A stretch of DNA of 64,000 bases from Halocafeteria seosinensis (lineage: Eukaryota; Sar; Bigyra; Bicosoecida), in the NCBI GenBank assembly GCA_001687465.1, contig LVLI01000294.1, positions 1 to 64,000 on the forward strand. The letters are read 5' to 3'. The notes beneath the pieces were generated by a model. The model saw only the letters and a list, made by a program, of their open reading frames with translations, was not told the DNA's origin and searched no databases. The translations under genes were made by a program, and so were the position numbers. Shown piece after piece: positions 43,134-54,473 of the stretch (positions within the stretch are counted from its first letter, which is position 1; each line of letters starts with the position of its first letter).

Positions 43134-46100
43134 ATGGCATCTTCCGGCGATACGAGGGTCTCTCCCGGAACTCCAGATGGGGGCAAGCTGGCCCTTCATT
43201 GTCTGACGCCTGCTGAGGGTGGAAACGAGGGAGAGATGAAGTGGCGTGCTTTCGCCCTCAAGGATCCATCTCGAGTGCCGGTTCAATTATGTTCTATGGA
43301 GGATTACGTGCTTTTACGCGACGCCCAGGGTAAAGTTATTAAGATACAGGGAGGTAAATGGACGGTACTCAATTTCAAAAGCCCTGTAGTCGATATTGCC
43401 GCTGGTCCCAGGCATGCGCTCTTCTTGATGAAACATGGAGAAGTGTTCTGCTACGGGGATAATTCCTACGGACAATGTGGAAGAGACCCATTTGAAAGAA
43501 ATGTCGAGATCCCACAGCCTCCAACACAAGTATCGTTAAAACACAGGGTAAAACGAATTGCCGCTGGGGTAGACAAATCTGCGGCCCTCCTGTCGAACGG
43601 GTCTGTCGTGGTGTGGGGAGGTCAGTCAGTGGATCTTTATTTGGTGGAGGACTCAATCGTTACATATGAGAGCGAGGACTTCGATGGGGAACAAATCAAG
43701 CAGATCTCGCTAGGGCTTAATCACCTTGCGTTTGTAGACTATAGTGGACAGCTATGGCACGCAGGGGACTTTGGTGTGATTGGAAGCCGCGCTGGCGTAG
43801 GACGCTATCCCCATCCTGTGATCGTCGAAGGAAACGTCGGAGGACTCATGGTGAGGAAGGCAGTTTGTGGACCTGACTTTACAATAGTCCTCACAGAAGG
43901 TGGGAAGCTGTTTAGATACGGGCGGATTCCAACCGACTTCAGCAAACTGAGTGGTTCTTATTTTACGAGGATCACAGACGATGCCTCCGTTGAAAATGAG
44001 AAGGCCGTAGTAGTCGTTATACCACATTACGAAGCCGTTCAAGTCCACAAATTAAATGAAAAAGCTCCAGGTATGAAATGGGAAGATGTGCACGTTTGTA
44101 ACATTGCGAGAGAGCCGTTTTTGGATTTCGCCTCAAAAAGGAGCAAACTGTTCTCTAACGTTGATTCAGATTATCCGGGCGTGTCGCAGCACCTGAGGAA
44201 GCTGTCCTCTTTGGGGTTTGCAGCAAGTAGTGAGAGTTCTGTTGTGTCATGGATACGCAATGCACCGTTTGGTTCGGTGCTCGGTGTGAATTCGCTACGG
44301 CATGTATTCTCACTTGATGAGGATGTCTTCGATCGCCCACTGGGGGATGGATCGGTGTTAACATTGGACGGCGTTTTGAAGTCATACTTTGTATCTCACA
44401 TTGCCCAAACGGCGTCATCAGTTTACTTTGTAGGTTCTTTCACGCATTCATCTTATCGGCAATTGGCTCCACTGAAACAGCCCGCTTCCGTGGAGGCCCT
44501 GAGCCAGATTTCCCAAAGAGTATTCACTGCTGTTCTTGGCTCAATGGAAAGTGAGCTATCTAGAAAAAGTCAGCAACGGGTCGATGCAGGCAACGGCGAT
44601 TTTCAACTCCCGCAGAAGAAGTCTCTGAGGGCGACGAATCGGACGCCAGAAAATACTTCCGATGCTGTAGAGGAAACCCAAAATCCATTCGCTTTGTTGG
44701 AGGACGAGGAAGCGGAAGAAGGTTCATCAGTCGACGTTGACAATGTAACTGGAGAGGTTCACGAAGCATTTCCGGGTGATGTCGAGTCTGTCGAAACCTC
44801 CGGTGATGAAGAACGGTCTGTGGTTGGCGACATACTAAGCACCCACTCGTCAGTTCTCTTTGCAGCGCTTGCAGCATCTGTAGAAACGGTGAAACGTGCA
44901 GAGGCTCTTCCGTCCAAGTCTCTGGGAAATACACTAAAGAGCAATAGACTCGCCATGATGGAGTATCTGGAAGAACAGCATAACATTGGGAAGACTTTGT
45001 CTCGTGCTGTTCGCGATAGAGCGTTGGAGGATCTTATGTCTCTTGCTCGCGAAGGACAGACATGTAAGAGGATCCAGCAGCAGCTGCATAATGCTCAATT
45101 CTGCAAAGAAGACAAGTCATCGTTTTTGGTGATGTGGGAAGCATTTATTCTTCGCCACTCATCTGACTGCTTGGCAGCCTTTGCTGTCTTTCAGAACACT
45201 GTGTGCGTAATATGCGAATGGCTTGAATATCTGCAGAGGAAATGGGACCAGGTGAATACATTACCGTCCGGAGAACAGCCTACATTAACTGCGCCGCAAA
45301 CTCACACACTGCAGCAACAGCGACAGCAGTTGAGTACAAGGAAAAAGGGTGTGGGGCGAAAAGATAGAGAGGAATCTCAGAGGCAACGTGGCTGCCGGCG
45401 ATTTGGTCATGATGTCCCTACTTCTCAGAGCACAACTCACCGTGTGGAAGAACCTGATGACCATCCTGTGGAGGAGCATATACCGGGCATTGGCTACAGC
45501 GGTGTGAAAGGTGATGAAATCGGAGGTGGCGGTTATGTTTTGCCCGAATCTGATTATTCTAGTCCCGCAGGGCATGAGGCCAAACTGGCAAATCAAGCTG
45601 CGTCTGCGCAGTCTGCGGCATATCGGCTTTTAGGGGCTAGCAGTGGAACTGAACATCACACTCCTAGTCCAATCCAAGGCACAGCCAAAAGATTGCTCAC
45701 AGTAATTGGACGGAACCCTAGAGAAGGGCATGATAAGCATCGGGGTTCAGATTCTGAAGATGATGAGCATAGCTTTGACATAGAAGAGGAAGCAAGTAGC
45801 TCCGGGAGTTCAAATGTCAATGTTTCAAAGCACAGTGTACAGCGGAGAGTAAATAAAGCTCAGTATTCGAGCTACTCACAACTTTCTTCTTCGAAGTCCA
45901 GTGGAGATCTACGCTCGCAGTACCGAGACGCGCATAACATATATACTACAGGGACTGTGGACGATACTCACCAACCTGCTAAGTCTTATGGTGAGGAGGT
46001 CACGCGGTTGCCCAGCTCGACGGCTATCCGCGTTGCTACAGAACAAGTTTCAAGAAGTCTAAGAGACAACCGATTTCATGATGCCGGAAGCGCCACTTCT

Positions 46101-47822
46101 GTTGATTCTCAATCTGCTATCAAGCAGATGCGGGATGGCCTAAAAACTTTGGACTTCTTTCAGTCATGCAACGAGCATGTTCTACTCTGTATCGCTTCGA
46201 TTCTAATGTGGGCAGCTTCTTCAACTTGGAACTTACCTGTTACAAGAATCGATCCCATAGAACTACGAAACAGCCTCTCACTCAACTACGATATATGGTC
46301 GGATATGTTATCTTTCTTGAAAGCATTCAAGCCGTGTTTTATCTGGGATACCGTTGAGGAACATGATATTCCTGCATCACACACAGAGTTAGTATATAAA
46401 TTCTACCGCCTTCCCGATTACGTCAAGGTCCCTCTCTTCAGCTTGAACAAGAAGGAAGCAGATTTGCAACACAGTCACATCAGTGAGTCAGAAAACGAGG
46501 ATTCCTGGCAGTCATTTGTAGTGGAACCGCTACGACGCATCACTCACGGTATATTTTGCCCTCTAACGGTCCAAGAGGTTTATGACAAGGGTTTGAAACT
46601 GCGTGAATTGCGCACAGAGGAATCTCCTATCAAAGAACGTTTAGGAAAGCTGGCTGAGGCTGTGGTTTCTGATACCGATCTATACTGTTCAAGCTGTCTC
46701 TTAGAGGGACGGAACTGGTGGGAGAGCTACATGGAAAATAGCGATCCCTATTTTAGTCATTTCGATTTCAATCATCTTTCGAAATGTGTACAGAGCGACT
46801 ACAGTGGTGCTCACACCGGCTGCAACTCCACGGCTAGTGTGGCTTCGGTAGACGGTGTCACAGAGGGATCTGACGTAGCAGAGGATGACTACAAAGATCA
46901 GTCGCGGGGAGAGCGCGATGCCTCTGCTGAAGCAGTTGTCGCGGCGGATAGCTCACTCTCTCTGGAAGAAGCCAGGGCGAGGGAGTCAGAAAAGAACCGC
47001 ATAGCGAAACAGAAGAAGAACGTCAGAAAGGCTGAGCAGAGAAAACGAAATGCAATGAAACGTAAGGTAACATCTGAGTATACAAGCATGCAAGATAAGG
47101 CTCAACGGGAGCGTGTGGAAACACTGAAGACTGTGTTGGACACCGTAAAGGGAGATTCTCTGTTACAAACGCGCAGTGGACAACTCCTTCCGGTACATGG
47201 TGAAGTTATCAAAAAAAGAATCCCTAGAATTACCAGTGCTGTGGGCTCTCAATTAGATATACAGTGGCATCGTTTTCCCTGGCTTGACCCCTGCTCGACA
47301 GAAATTCTGTCTTTCCCGTGGGAACTCAGGGATGTTCCGGACTCATTGCTGCCCGAGTTACTAGCTTATGCGTACCGCGGACAGCCGATAATCCGAACGA
47401 CTACTGCGCTGCCGTTGCTGGTTGCTTCAGCAGCTTTAGAATTGTATGACCTGCGTAGAGCTGTTGAACAATTCCTATTGACAAACCGTTTTGCGTCAGC
47501 GGAAACTGTGAGTCAGATGATAGAGCTGTCTCTGCAAACGAAGGCATATGGATTGTTCTCTTTCGCGCGAACCCTTGCTATTTTAGATGGTGTAGCAATA
47601 GACCATGCTCTTCAACTCGAACGTGTCCCTGATCGTCGAGGCGGCCAGGAACCAGCGTATCAAACTCCCCGACGATCTAGGACTTACTCAGTAGGTGAAG
47701 TTGCCGCTTCTCGTCGAGACTCCCCTTGGGAGAAAGATAAGCTTGCCGATAGCTCTCATCAGACATTGGCCTCCAGACTTCGGTCGGATGCCAAGTCGCA
47801 AACTGTCAGTGGCAAGCAGTAG
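43134..47822 (+). CDS. RCC1-repeat and BTB-domain protein (IBtk-like architecture)
   Basis: 1,562 residues in one exon. Residues ~60-290 hold degenerate RCC1 blades (VVDIAAGPRHALFLMKHGEVFCYGDNSYGQCG; VKRIAAGVDKSAALLSNGSVVVWG; ISLGLNHLAFVDYSGQLWHAG). The middle ~800 residues are mixed helical and acidic disordered. A basic coiled coil follows (SEKNRIAKQKKNVRKAEQRK, ~1285). Residues ~1340-1500 look like a BTB fold plus a BACK-like helix pair (DVPDSLLPELLAYAYRGQPI; LLVASAALELYDLRRAVEQFL). Such proteins often act as CUL3 substrate adaptors. The C-terminus carries RSRTYSVGE and RRDSPW phosphosite-like motifs. Functional assignment beyond the domains is open. Confidence 0.8.
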   Translation: MASSGDTRVSPGTPDGGKLALHCLTPAEGGNEGEMKWRAFALKDPSRVPVQLCSMEDYVLLRDAQGKVIKIQGGKWTVLNFKSPVVDIAAGPRHALFLMKHGEVFCYGDNSYGQCGRDPFERNVEIPQPPTQVSLKHRVKRIAAGVDKSAALLSNGSVVVWGGQSVDLYLVEDSIVTYESEDFDGEQIKQISLGLNHLAFVDYSGQLWHAGDFGVIGSRAGVGRYPHPVIVEGNVGGLMVRKAVCGPDFTIVLTEGGKLFRYGRIPTDFSKLSGSYFTRITDDASVENEKAVVVVIPHYEAVQVHKLNEKAPGMKWEDVHVCNIAREPFLDFASKRSKLFSNVDSDYPGVSQHLRKLSSLGFAASSESSVVSWIRNAPFGSVLGVNSLRHVFSLDEDVFDRPLGDGSVLTLDGVLKSYFVSHIAQTASSVYFVGSFTHSSYRQLAPLKQPASVEALSQISQRVFTAVLGSMESELSRKSQQRVDAGNGDFQLPQKKSLRATNRTPENTSDAVEETQNPFALLEDEEAEEGSSVDVDNVTGEVHEAFPGDVESVETSGDEERSVVGDILSTHSSVLFAALAASVETVKRAEALPSKSLGNTLKSNRLAMMEYLEEQHNIGKTLSRAVRDRALEDLMSLAREGQTCKRIQQQLHNAQFCKEDKSSFLVMWEAFILRHSSDCLAAFAVFQNTVCVICEWLEYLQRKWDQVNTLPSGEQPTLTAPQTHTLQQQRQQLSTRKKGVGRKDREESQRQRGCRRFGHDVPTSQSTTHRVEEPDDHPVEEHIPGIGYSGVKGDEIGGGGYVLPESDYSSPAGHEAKLANQAASAQSAAYRLLGASSGTEHHTPSPIQGTAKRLLTVIGRNPREGHDKHRGSDSEDDEHSFDIEEEASSSGSSNVNVSKHSVQRRVNKAQYSSYSQLSSSKSSGDLRSQYRDAHNIYTTGTVDDTHQPAKSYGEEVTRLPSSTAIRVATEQVSRSLRDNRFHDAGSATSVDSQSAIKQMRDGLKTLDFFQSCNEHVLLCIASILMWAASSTWNLPVTRIDPIELRNSLSLNYDIWSDMLSFLKAFKPCFIWDTVEEHDIPASHTELVYKFYRLPDYVKVPLFSLNKKEADLQHSHISESENEDSWQSFVVEPLRRITHGIFCPLTVQEVYDKGLKLRELRTEESPIKERLGKLAEAVVSDTDLYCSSCLLEGRNWWESYMENSDPYFSHFDFNHLSKCVQSDYSGAHTGCNSTASVASVDGVTEGSDVAEDDYKDQSRGERDASAEAVVAADSSLSLEEARARESEKNRIAKQKKNVRKAEQRKRNAMKRKVTSEYTSMQDKAQRERVETLKTVLDTVKGDSLLQTRSGQLLPVHGEVIKKRIPRITSAVGSQLDIQWHRFPWLDPCSTEILSFPWELRDVPDSLLPELLAYAYRGQPIIRTTTALPLLVASAALELYDLRRAVEQFLLTNRFASAETVSQMIELSLQTKAYGLFSFARTLAILDGVAIDHALQLERVPDRRGGQEPAYQTPRRSRTYSVGEVAASRRDSPWEKDKLADSSHQTLASRLRSDAKSQTVSGKQ

Positions 47823-48267
47823 CCTGGTTCTCCGCCGTTTTTTCTAGGATGTAGTTTATAAACAATACATTGCGTCTGTAGACGTAGTTAGTTTCAGAAG
47901 AGGCTTCAAGCTTTGGTAGACCCGTGTACAGTCGACTCTCATCTAAGAATCGGGTTCTGTCAGTCCGGTCAAAAATGACTTGTCAAGAGAAGTCGGAGCA
48001 TAAATATGGCAGCGTTTCCTTGTTAATATCTGACAAAGAATCGTAGCTTTCCATCGGGATGGACAACAAGTTGTCAACAACATTGTGACAAGTTTGCAGT
48101 GACAACGGTCCGTCTTCACAAGCCTCTGGAACTCCAGACCAAGAGAGTCCTGTACACCAATGGGTTGTGCAGCATCGTCAGTGACTTTCCCATTTACTGT
48201 GTTCCATAGATCGTGAGACGATAATACTGGACATTGTGGGTGTTTTGCGCGTACTGCGTACAGGTCG
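47823..48267. other. Intergenic, 445 bp
   Basis: No frame, repeat or RNA signature was seen. Promoter region of the MRH receptor gene. Confidence 0.5.
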
Positions 48268-49582
48268 ATGCAGTCTCCATTGCTTGTCTTACTCTGGGTC
48301 TTCGTCGTGTTGATGGCTTATATGAGTCGTCTACATGTTACTGCTTCCAGGTCCATAGGTGATATCTACGGGAAGGATGCCCCCTTGGCTCGTTGTGTGG
48401 ACAGCCGATACTGTAATGTCGAGCTAAGTGTGGACGGTCAATGGGTGAGGTATGAACTGTCATCCACCTGCAGAAATGGAGACGAGCAAGACTATGAAGG
48501 AACCGATGTGGACGGAAGGAGTTACGCCATCAATCTATGCGGATATACAGACGATATTTGCGTTCCTAAAACATGGTATGCCGTGATTCCCAGTTAGTAT
48601 ACGCGTTCACTGACCCTCATTCGTGCGCTTTCCAGCCCGCCAAAGGAAGCTCGAGGTGCTGTGGTCCGATTTAAAACCTCAGCTCCTGCTTGCAACTCCT
48701 CCTCCCCGGCATGCAAGCATCCGATAACAGGCTCTCCAATCTGTTGCACTGCTCAATGTGATGGTAAGGATATCATGCGTTTTGATAGTGATAGCTGAAA
48801 ACGTCGTTGTATTGTCTCGCTTTACTGTGCATGCAGTGTGGCCTCAAAGTGTTCCTCAATGGACGCTATTAAACCACAATAACCCTGCTGCCGGGGGAAT
48901 ACAAGCGGAATACTCGTACAGAGTCATAGCAGACAAGGGGCATCAATGTGTTGACGTGAAAACTAGAATGCGTTTACGCCTCTATTGCAACTCCGCATTG
49001 TCAGAGTAAGAACCCCGAGTTCCGCATACAAGGAATTTTTATGACATTGGAACTTGACGGACTATGTCTCATCGCAGAACAAAGTTAAACTTTATTTCGC
49101 TTAACGACACCGATCCATATGATGTGATAATCGCATTTCAATCTCCTACAGCTTGCGGCAAGTTTCGAGTTAGCATAGGATGGATGCTAATTTTCAGTTT
49201 CCTCATGGTCGTCATCGTGTATTTCTTTCTTGGGATTTTGTACATCTCGTTCGCCAAACAGACGATGGCACTTCCACATGCCAGGCGTTGTGTCGCTTTC
49301 TGCAGGTAAGCCTCTCAAGTACTGCTTCCCTTGTGTCAATCACAAACACCAAGCACGCGATCATGCAGCTTTATAGCCGATGGAGTATTCTTCCTCCAAC
49401 ATATGGTGAAGGAAAGTGTAGGGGTGCTTTGGATGTACTCAAAGCATATTATACGCTGTCGTTGCCCGCAAACGTTCTCCCAGTCCTCCATTTTTAGGGC
49501 CAAACGGGCACTACGCGATCGAAGAACGATGATGAATCAGTATTACGGCGATTTTAATGAAACCACTTCAACTGCCACCTGA
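48268..49582 (+). CDS. Type I membrane MRH-domain protein (mannose-6-phosphate receptor / Atg27-like)
   Basis: Exons 48268-48575, 48636-48763, 48837-49005, 49078-49305 and 49369-49582; 348 residues. Signal peptide MQSPLLVLLWVFVVLMAYM. The lumenal part is Cys-rich: YAINLCGYTDDIC, CTAQCDV, AGGIQAEYSYRVIADKGHQC, RMRLRLYCNS and AFQSPTACGKF, the order of blocks in an MRH fold. One membrane helix (WMLIFSFLMVVIVYFFLGIL) and a ~100-residue cytosolic tail follow; the tail ends near YYGDF, a candidate Y-x-x-hydrophobic sorting signal. Predicted cargo receptor cycling between Golgi and endosomes. The Gln/Arg/Glu/Tyr sugar-binding set cannot be confirmed by eye. Confidence 0.75.
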
Positions 49583-49676
49583 GGAAGTTATGTGTTGATT
49601 TGCTTGCTTCACTAGACTCTGGAATTGGCCATCTTCGAGTGCTACCACCTGCGATGTCAGTGGACAACCCCAGGAC

Positions 49677-50219
49677 TCAAGCGACTATAAAACGGGAGGC
49701 TAGGCCGTGTGTGCCACCTACTTCGATTCCAGCGCTTCTCAACTGCTCTACGCCTTGGCAATTCTCAACAAAAGTTTGTGGCTCTCGAAGGGCAAGAACC
49801 ACCTTCCGGATCCTGGCTTCAATAATCCTCTCCGTGCATGGTTTCTTTCCGGAGAGCCTGTGACTGCATGGCTCCATGGACGAGTAGAGGAACGCATTTT
49901 CCACTGCGTGGAGCCATTCCCTCATAATTGCAGTGTCCAGTTGTACGCAGTATGGAATCATTGACGTACCCTTTCGGTCATTCTGTTTTGCTTTCTCTAG
50001 CGCACATTCTTCCGCATGCGTGTTTCCGGGGAGCTCTCGAGAGAATCCTGTTGCAACCACTCGGTCCTCCTCAGGATCATGCGGTTGTACAATGACAGCT
50101 CCTACATTATACGCCGTATCGACTGAAGAGCAGCGAAAGGCCAACGCGCATGCTTGTTGAAGGTAATGCCTATCTTCATCTTCTTGGGCTGCATAAATAT
50201 TTGCCGATTCCGTATCCAT
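49677..50219 (-). CDS. RibD/Rib2-type cytidine-deaminase-fold deaminase
   Basis: 180 residues, no intron. Zinc-deaminase motifs: GNTHAEECALEKA (His68 ligand, Glu70 proton shuttle) and SSMEPCSHRLSGKKPCTERI (Cys118 and Cys128 ligands with the SGKxPC spacing of riboflavin-pathway deaminases). Similar to the deaminase half of fungal Rib2 and bacterial RibD: deamination of the diamino-ribitylamino-pyrimidine phosphate. No reductase domain is attached. The exact substrate is an inference; a tRNA or nucleotide deaminase of the same fold is the alternative. Confidence 0.78.
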   Translation of the reverse strand: MDTESANIYAAQEDEDRHYLQQACALAFRCSSVDTAYNVGAVIVQPHDPEEDRVVATGFSRELPGNTHAEECALEKAKQNDRKGTSMIPYCVQLDTAIMREWLHAVENAFLYSSMEPCSHRLSGKKPCTERIIEARIRKVVLALREPQTFVENCQGVEQLRSAGIEVGGTHGLASRFIVA

Positions 50220-50690
50220 CGTAAGTTCTTGGGATTATTTATCGTGCGAGCATTATCAATGATTAGTTGTACCAAAAATAGTGTGGTGTATACGATACCC
50301 GGGAAATGCGCCCGGATTTGGGAGCAAGTGAAATGACATTGTCTCCACACTAGACATTGCATGCATTGTAAAGTGTGAATATTCATTTCTACGGTCGTCA
50401 CGACGATCCTCCTTTCCTTTGATACAAAAGTTAGTGCCGGGGATGTTTGATGAATGAGGTAAGATACAGCCCACCCTTTGCAGCTGAGAGAGGCTGTGTA
50501 GTATGTCCATGACGAATCCGTTAATGATTCTGCCTGAGACTACACCATCATGAGTGATCCCAACAGATTCAGAGACATACGCACAAACTACACATTTTAT
50601 GCTTCATGTTATAGTGCTGGCATGTGATAAATTGGGCTTGGCAAGTCGAGGCCCTCGAGGGGTGTCAGAGGGCGTAGAACGGCAAGAGAG

Positions 50691-50781
50691 CCTGTCGGTG
50701 AAGAGACCTTGTATCTTTTCCTCCGGCTGAAAGACCCAAGAGTCTAAATGCTGACATCCATACTAATGGTTTCCGAGACAG
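50691..50781. repeat. Copy 1 of a ~92-bp element with complementary ends
   Basis: Starts CCTGTCGGTGAAGAGAC and ends GGTTTCCGAGACAG. CTGTC at the left end is complementary to GACAG at the right end. The interior differs from copy 2. Confidence 0.6.
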
Positions 50782-50848
50782 AGACGAGGGGCTGTAGGGC
50801 TCATCTGAGGTACATTTGCCGCAAGGTCTTCAAGGCATAAAAAACGAT

Positions 50849-50941
50849 CCTGTCGGTGACGAGACTGTGTATACTATACTTATCAGCTCGGTCTGAACCA
50901 ATGCCAAGATGAATGACCGACCCCAACGGTTTCCGAGACAG
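50849..50941. repeat. Copy 2 of the ~92-bp element
   Basis: Starts CCTGTCGGTGACGAGAC and ends GGTTTCCGAGACAG, 158-160 bp downstream of copy 1 and in the same orientation. Both ends are conserved, but the ~55-bp interior is not. Confidence 0.6.
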
Positions 50942-51740
50942 GGTATCAAGCAGGGAGTCTACGGAGGCATTTTTCGACTGGTTCCTTGTGTGGTTTGCAA
51001 GTTGCCGATGAGTGGGTCCCTACTGGAGGGATTACGCGGAAATATGTGGTTGTTAGGGAACGAGAAATAATGAGATCAGTGATGAAAGCAAGATAACTAC
51101 CTCTCTGAACCGATAATGCTCCTTTCGGGGATATGGGGACTACCAATATCTTCAATGGCTTTCCTGAGATCTCGTATTTCTCGCTTCGGTGCACATTCTT
51201 CCTTGCAAACGTTTTGTCTTTTCTTCCCATGTTGCAGTGGTTCTAAATAATTTTAATAGGATATCAGCAATTTATTTATTATTTATTTTCTCTTGCAGTG
51301 CATCTTGACCGTCAGACTTGGCGATTCTCATCTCGCACCGGGAAGCTCTGGATTTGGGGCGGCTAATTGTGCTGCCCTTCGACTTTTGTCGTTGACAATC
51401 AATTTGCTACATTGCGTGTTGCTATTGTAGACTTTCGTTTACCTGTATCTCGGCCTTTGTTTGTATCATTCTTTGCCATGAATCGGGCTGGTTTCCCTGG
51501 TAGAATCAATACGACCATATGTCATGTTCATCTACGAGATTCCAGTGACACAAATACTTATCGGGTTTCTGATATTGCCCCATTGAGAGGTACATCCGGC
51601 ACCCGTCGGAGCACTACCCAATTGTAGCTTACCATCACAGATACCCCCTGACGTGGCGCTGTTTTTGAATTCCATACCGACCAGTAGTTTAGAGTTGAGC
51701 TGGCTTGGCACACGTGCGATACAATTACTACAGCTGATAT

Positions 51741-54473
51741 ATGATGACGGGCCGTCAACGAAATCTGAAGCGTGGGCGAACGGAGGAAGAGGTGGAAAGC
51801 TGTGCCAACGGTGACAAGAGCACCGACAATGACGTAGGGGGGACTGAGTTGGTGGACGAGGAGCACCAAGTATTTCAAATGGAAGAACAAAACCGTGAAA
51901 AGAACCTGAATCGTGCCCACGAGCAAGCCAAGAAACTCATAGATAATGATGAGGAGTATCAGCGGCAGATAGACCTTCTGAACCGTACAATCGAAGGAGC
52001 CACCAAATACAGAGAGGCCATGAGCAAGCACTGGGAAGGTGAAAGCGTGCCAAATGTGAAGGAGATGCTACAAGGATTCCAGGGCTCCCTCCGCGACTAC
52101 CAAGTGGAAGGCTCCCAGTTTCTTGTCAACAAATTCTTTTTCGGGGAGAGTTGTATTCTCGCGGATGATATGGGCTTAGGCAAAACGATTCAAGTGATTG
52201 CGTTCTGTTGCTGGCTACGCGAATTCGAGATCACGGAGCTCCCGGAAGAATTCAGACCGATACTTATCGCCGTGCCCCTTTCAACAGCGTATAACTGGGT
52301 GAAGGAATTCGAAAGGTGAGCAAATGTACCTCAAGAACATATACTGCTAATCCCAGGGGTTGTTATTGATTTTCCCCTTCCTCTTCAGGTTTGCCCCGCA
52401 TCTACCCGTTCGCCTGTATTATGGCAACCAGCAGGAGCGGCAATCCACATGGGAAGATATTGCGTCTTCACATGATAAAGCTCTAGAAAAAGTTTCTGAT
52501 ATACAACGGAAAGTAGAGAACAGAAAGCCTACGAGTACAGAGCAGTCCAAGATGCAACGCGAAAAGCGGAAGTGTGTACCACCAATTGTGATTACAAACT
52601 ATGCGAAAGCGATCAACGACTATAAAGTGTTAAGTATGTCTGGACGGTACACTTAGTGTTACATGTATACCTGCACTCGCTTTCGCTTTGCAGGGCAACT
52701 CAACTGGGGGATCTGCGTCGTTGACGAAGGGCAATGTGTGAAAAACCCTGAGTCTCTCCTGAAACACAAACTGAGTCAGCTCGCACCAGTGTAAGTAATT
52801 ATGATTTTTCTACTTCACCCAAAACTGTATACGACCATAGAAGAATTGAGTTACCGGACACAGGTCTTTTGACTCTGTGCATCAGCCTATGAGGCTCTTG
52901 CTGACCGGCACACCAGTTGGAAACGACTTGCTAGAGCTGTGGTCCCTCTGCAACTTCGTAATGCCCCAGGTCTTTGTGGACTCTGGCATGGCCGATAAAA
53001 TTTACGGATTTTCCCACATAGAAGACTTAGAGGGAAAAGAGCTAGTGCTTGCTGTAAGTGGTGGATCCAATTTTTCTGTCTTAAAACGATACGATCTTAT
53101 CACTGCTGCTTGTTCTTCAGCGAGAAAAAGCGGACCAAATCGTGTCTAAGCTCCGGGAGCTGCTAGGATGGTACATGCTAAGGCGCACTAAAGATGAGAG
53201 TGGGCTCAAACTTCCTCCGAAAGGGGAGGTAGTTATATATTGTGAGCCTACACAAGAGCAAGCAAAGTTGGCAAAAGCAATCCTAGATGAAGACGCTAGT
53301 CAAGCCGCCGAAGATATGGGATGGATGCCTACCAGTAACGCAAACTTACATTTCATCGAGGACGCAGATGTATCCCAAAACAAGAAACAAAAGTCCAATG
53401 GCAAGATCTCATTGAACAACAAACTCAACCAGCTTCGGAAAGTTTATAACCATCCCTATCTGGTCGCGGAGCCTAAGGACTTGATCATGAAAAATAAGAC
53501 AGACGAGAGAATTGTGGAGCATTCCAGCAAGATGAAAGTGCTCGATAAAATGCTCACACATTTGAAGAAGCACGGTCACAAAGTCATTATTTTCAGCCAG
53601 TACAAGCTAGTACTTAACTGCTTGGAGGATTATTTGCTTATGAATGAGCAAAAGTTCGGAGGTTATCGAAGATTGGACGGCGACGTAGACTCTATTGATC
53701 GGGCTAGGTACATGGACGACTTTAACAACGACTCAAGCATCTTTGTATTCTTAGCAAGCACCAGAGCTGGTGGATTGGGTGTCAACTTGGTTGGTGCAGA
53801 CACTGTAGTGATCTTTGACAGTGACTGGGTAAGTGAGTTCGATATCTGAAACGTGAGCGCAGCGTCGGAAAGTTAAGGCTGGAGTGCAGAACCCGAACCA
53901 AGATTCCCAAGCACAAGATCGTGTGCACCGCATTGGGCAGGAAAAATCGGTGATCGTATACCGCTTGATAACTGCTAGTGAGGTTGAGGTATGTCGTAAT
54001 AAGTGCTACTTACAGCATGTAATTCCCAGTGTCAACAACCCATTCACATTATTCAGAAGTATATGCTCCGCAAACATATGGGGAAGAAAGGATTACAGCG
54101 AATGATTTTGAATGAAGGGCAACGTCAAAACCGGAAAAATCAGAACGGAAAAGATAGAAAAGAAGAAATAGGCGAAATTACGGAGCCTCTCTTACGCCAC
54201 TGGTTAAAAAACGATGTTGAAGGACGAACTGATGGCATTTCGGACAAAGAGCTGAGGCTGCTGTTGGATCGATCCACGGCGCTGTATGCTGCCCGGAAGC
54301 GAGCTTTGGAATCCCAGGAAGATGAACATCAGGCGAATACACCGAATTCCAAGAAAAAGACATCCTTCCACATTTCCATAGTTGATATCGGCAAACCTCA
54401 ATGTGACCTCGCATCTTCTGGGAAGGCGTACGAGTTCGTGTATCAAAGCGCGGCTCTAGAGCACTTTGACTAG
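51741..54473 (+). CDS. SNF2-family chromatin-remodelling ATPase, HELLS/DDM1-like
   Basis: Exons 51741-52315, 52389-52633, 52694-52790, 52864-53053, 53121-53828, 53890-53988 and 54057-54473; 776 residues. Motifs in order: [29 protein letters not shown] (Walker A), [26 protein letters not shown] (motif II), [79 protein letters not shown] and QDRVHRIGQ. The PLST..W..EF, RLDG and FDSDWNP wording fits the LSH/HELLS/DDM1/Irc5 branch. Motif II ends in Gln rather than the usual His. The N-terminus is a charged helix. Its stop codon overlaps that of a minus-strand frame. Confidence 0.88.

Larger units (their letters stand above)
50220..51740. other. Intergenic, 1.5 kb, with a duplicated hairpin-ended element
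   Basis: The emptiest stretch in the window. It holds the two ~92-bp elements listed next. Plus-strand 51295-51640 has an acceptor-like TCTCTTGCAG followed by an open frame of about 43 codons. Minus-strand 51230-51110 has a frame with coding-like composition (CAPKREIRDLRKAIEDIG). Neither can be joined into a gene; they could be remains of a lost gene or parts of a non-coding transcript. Confidence 0.4.
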
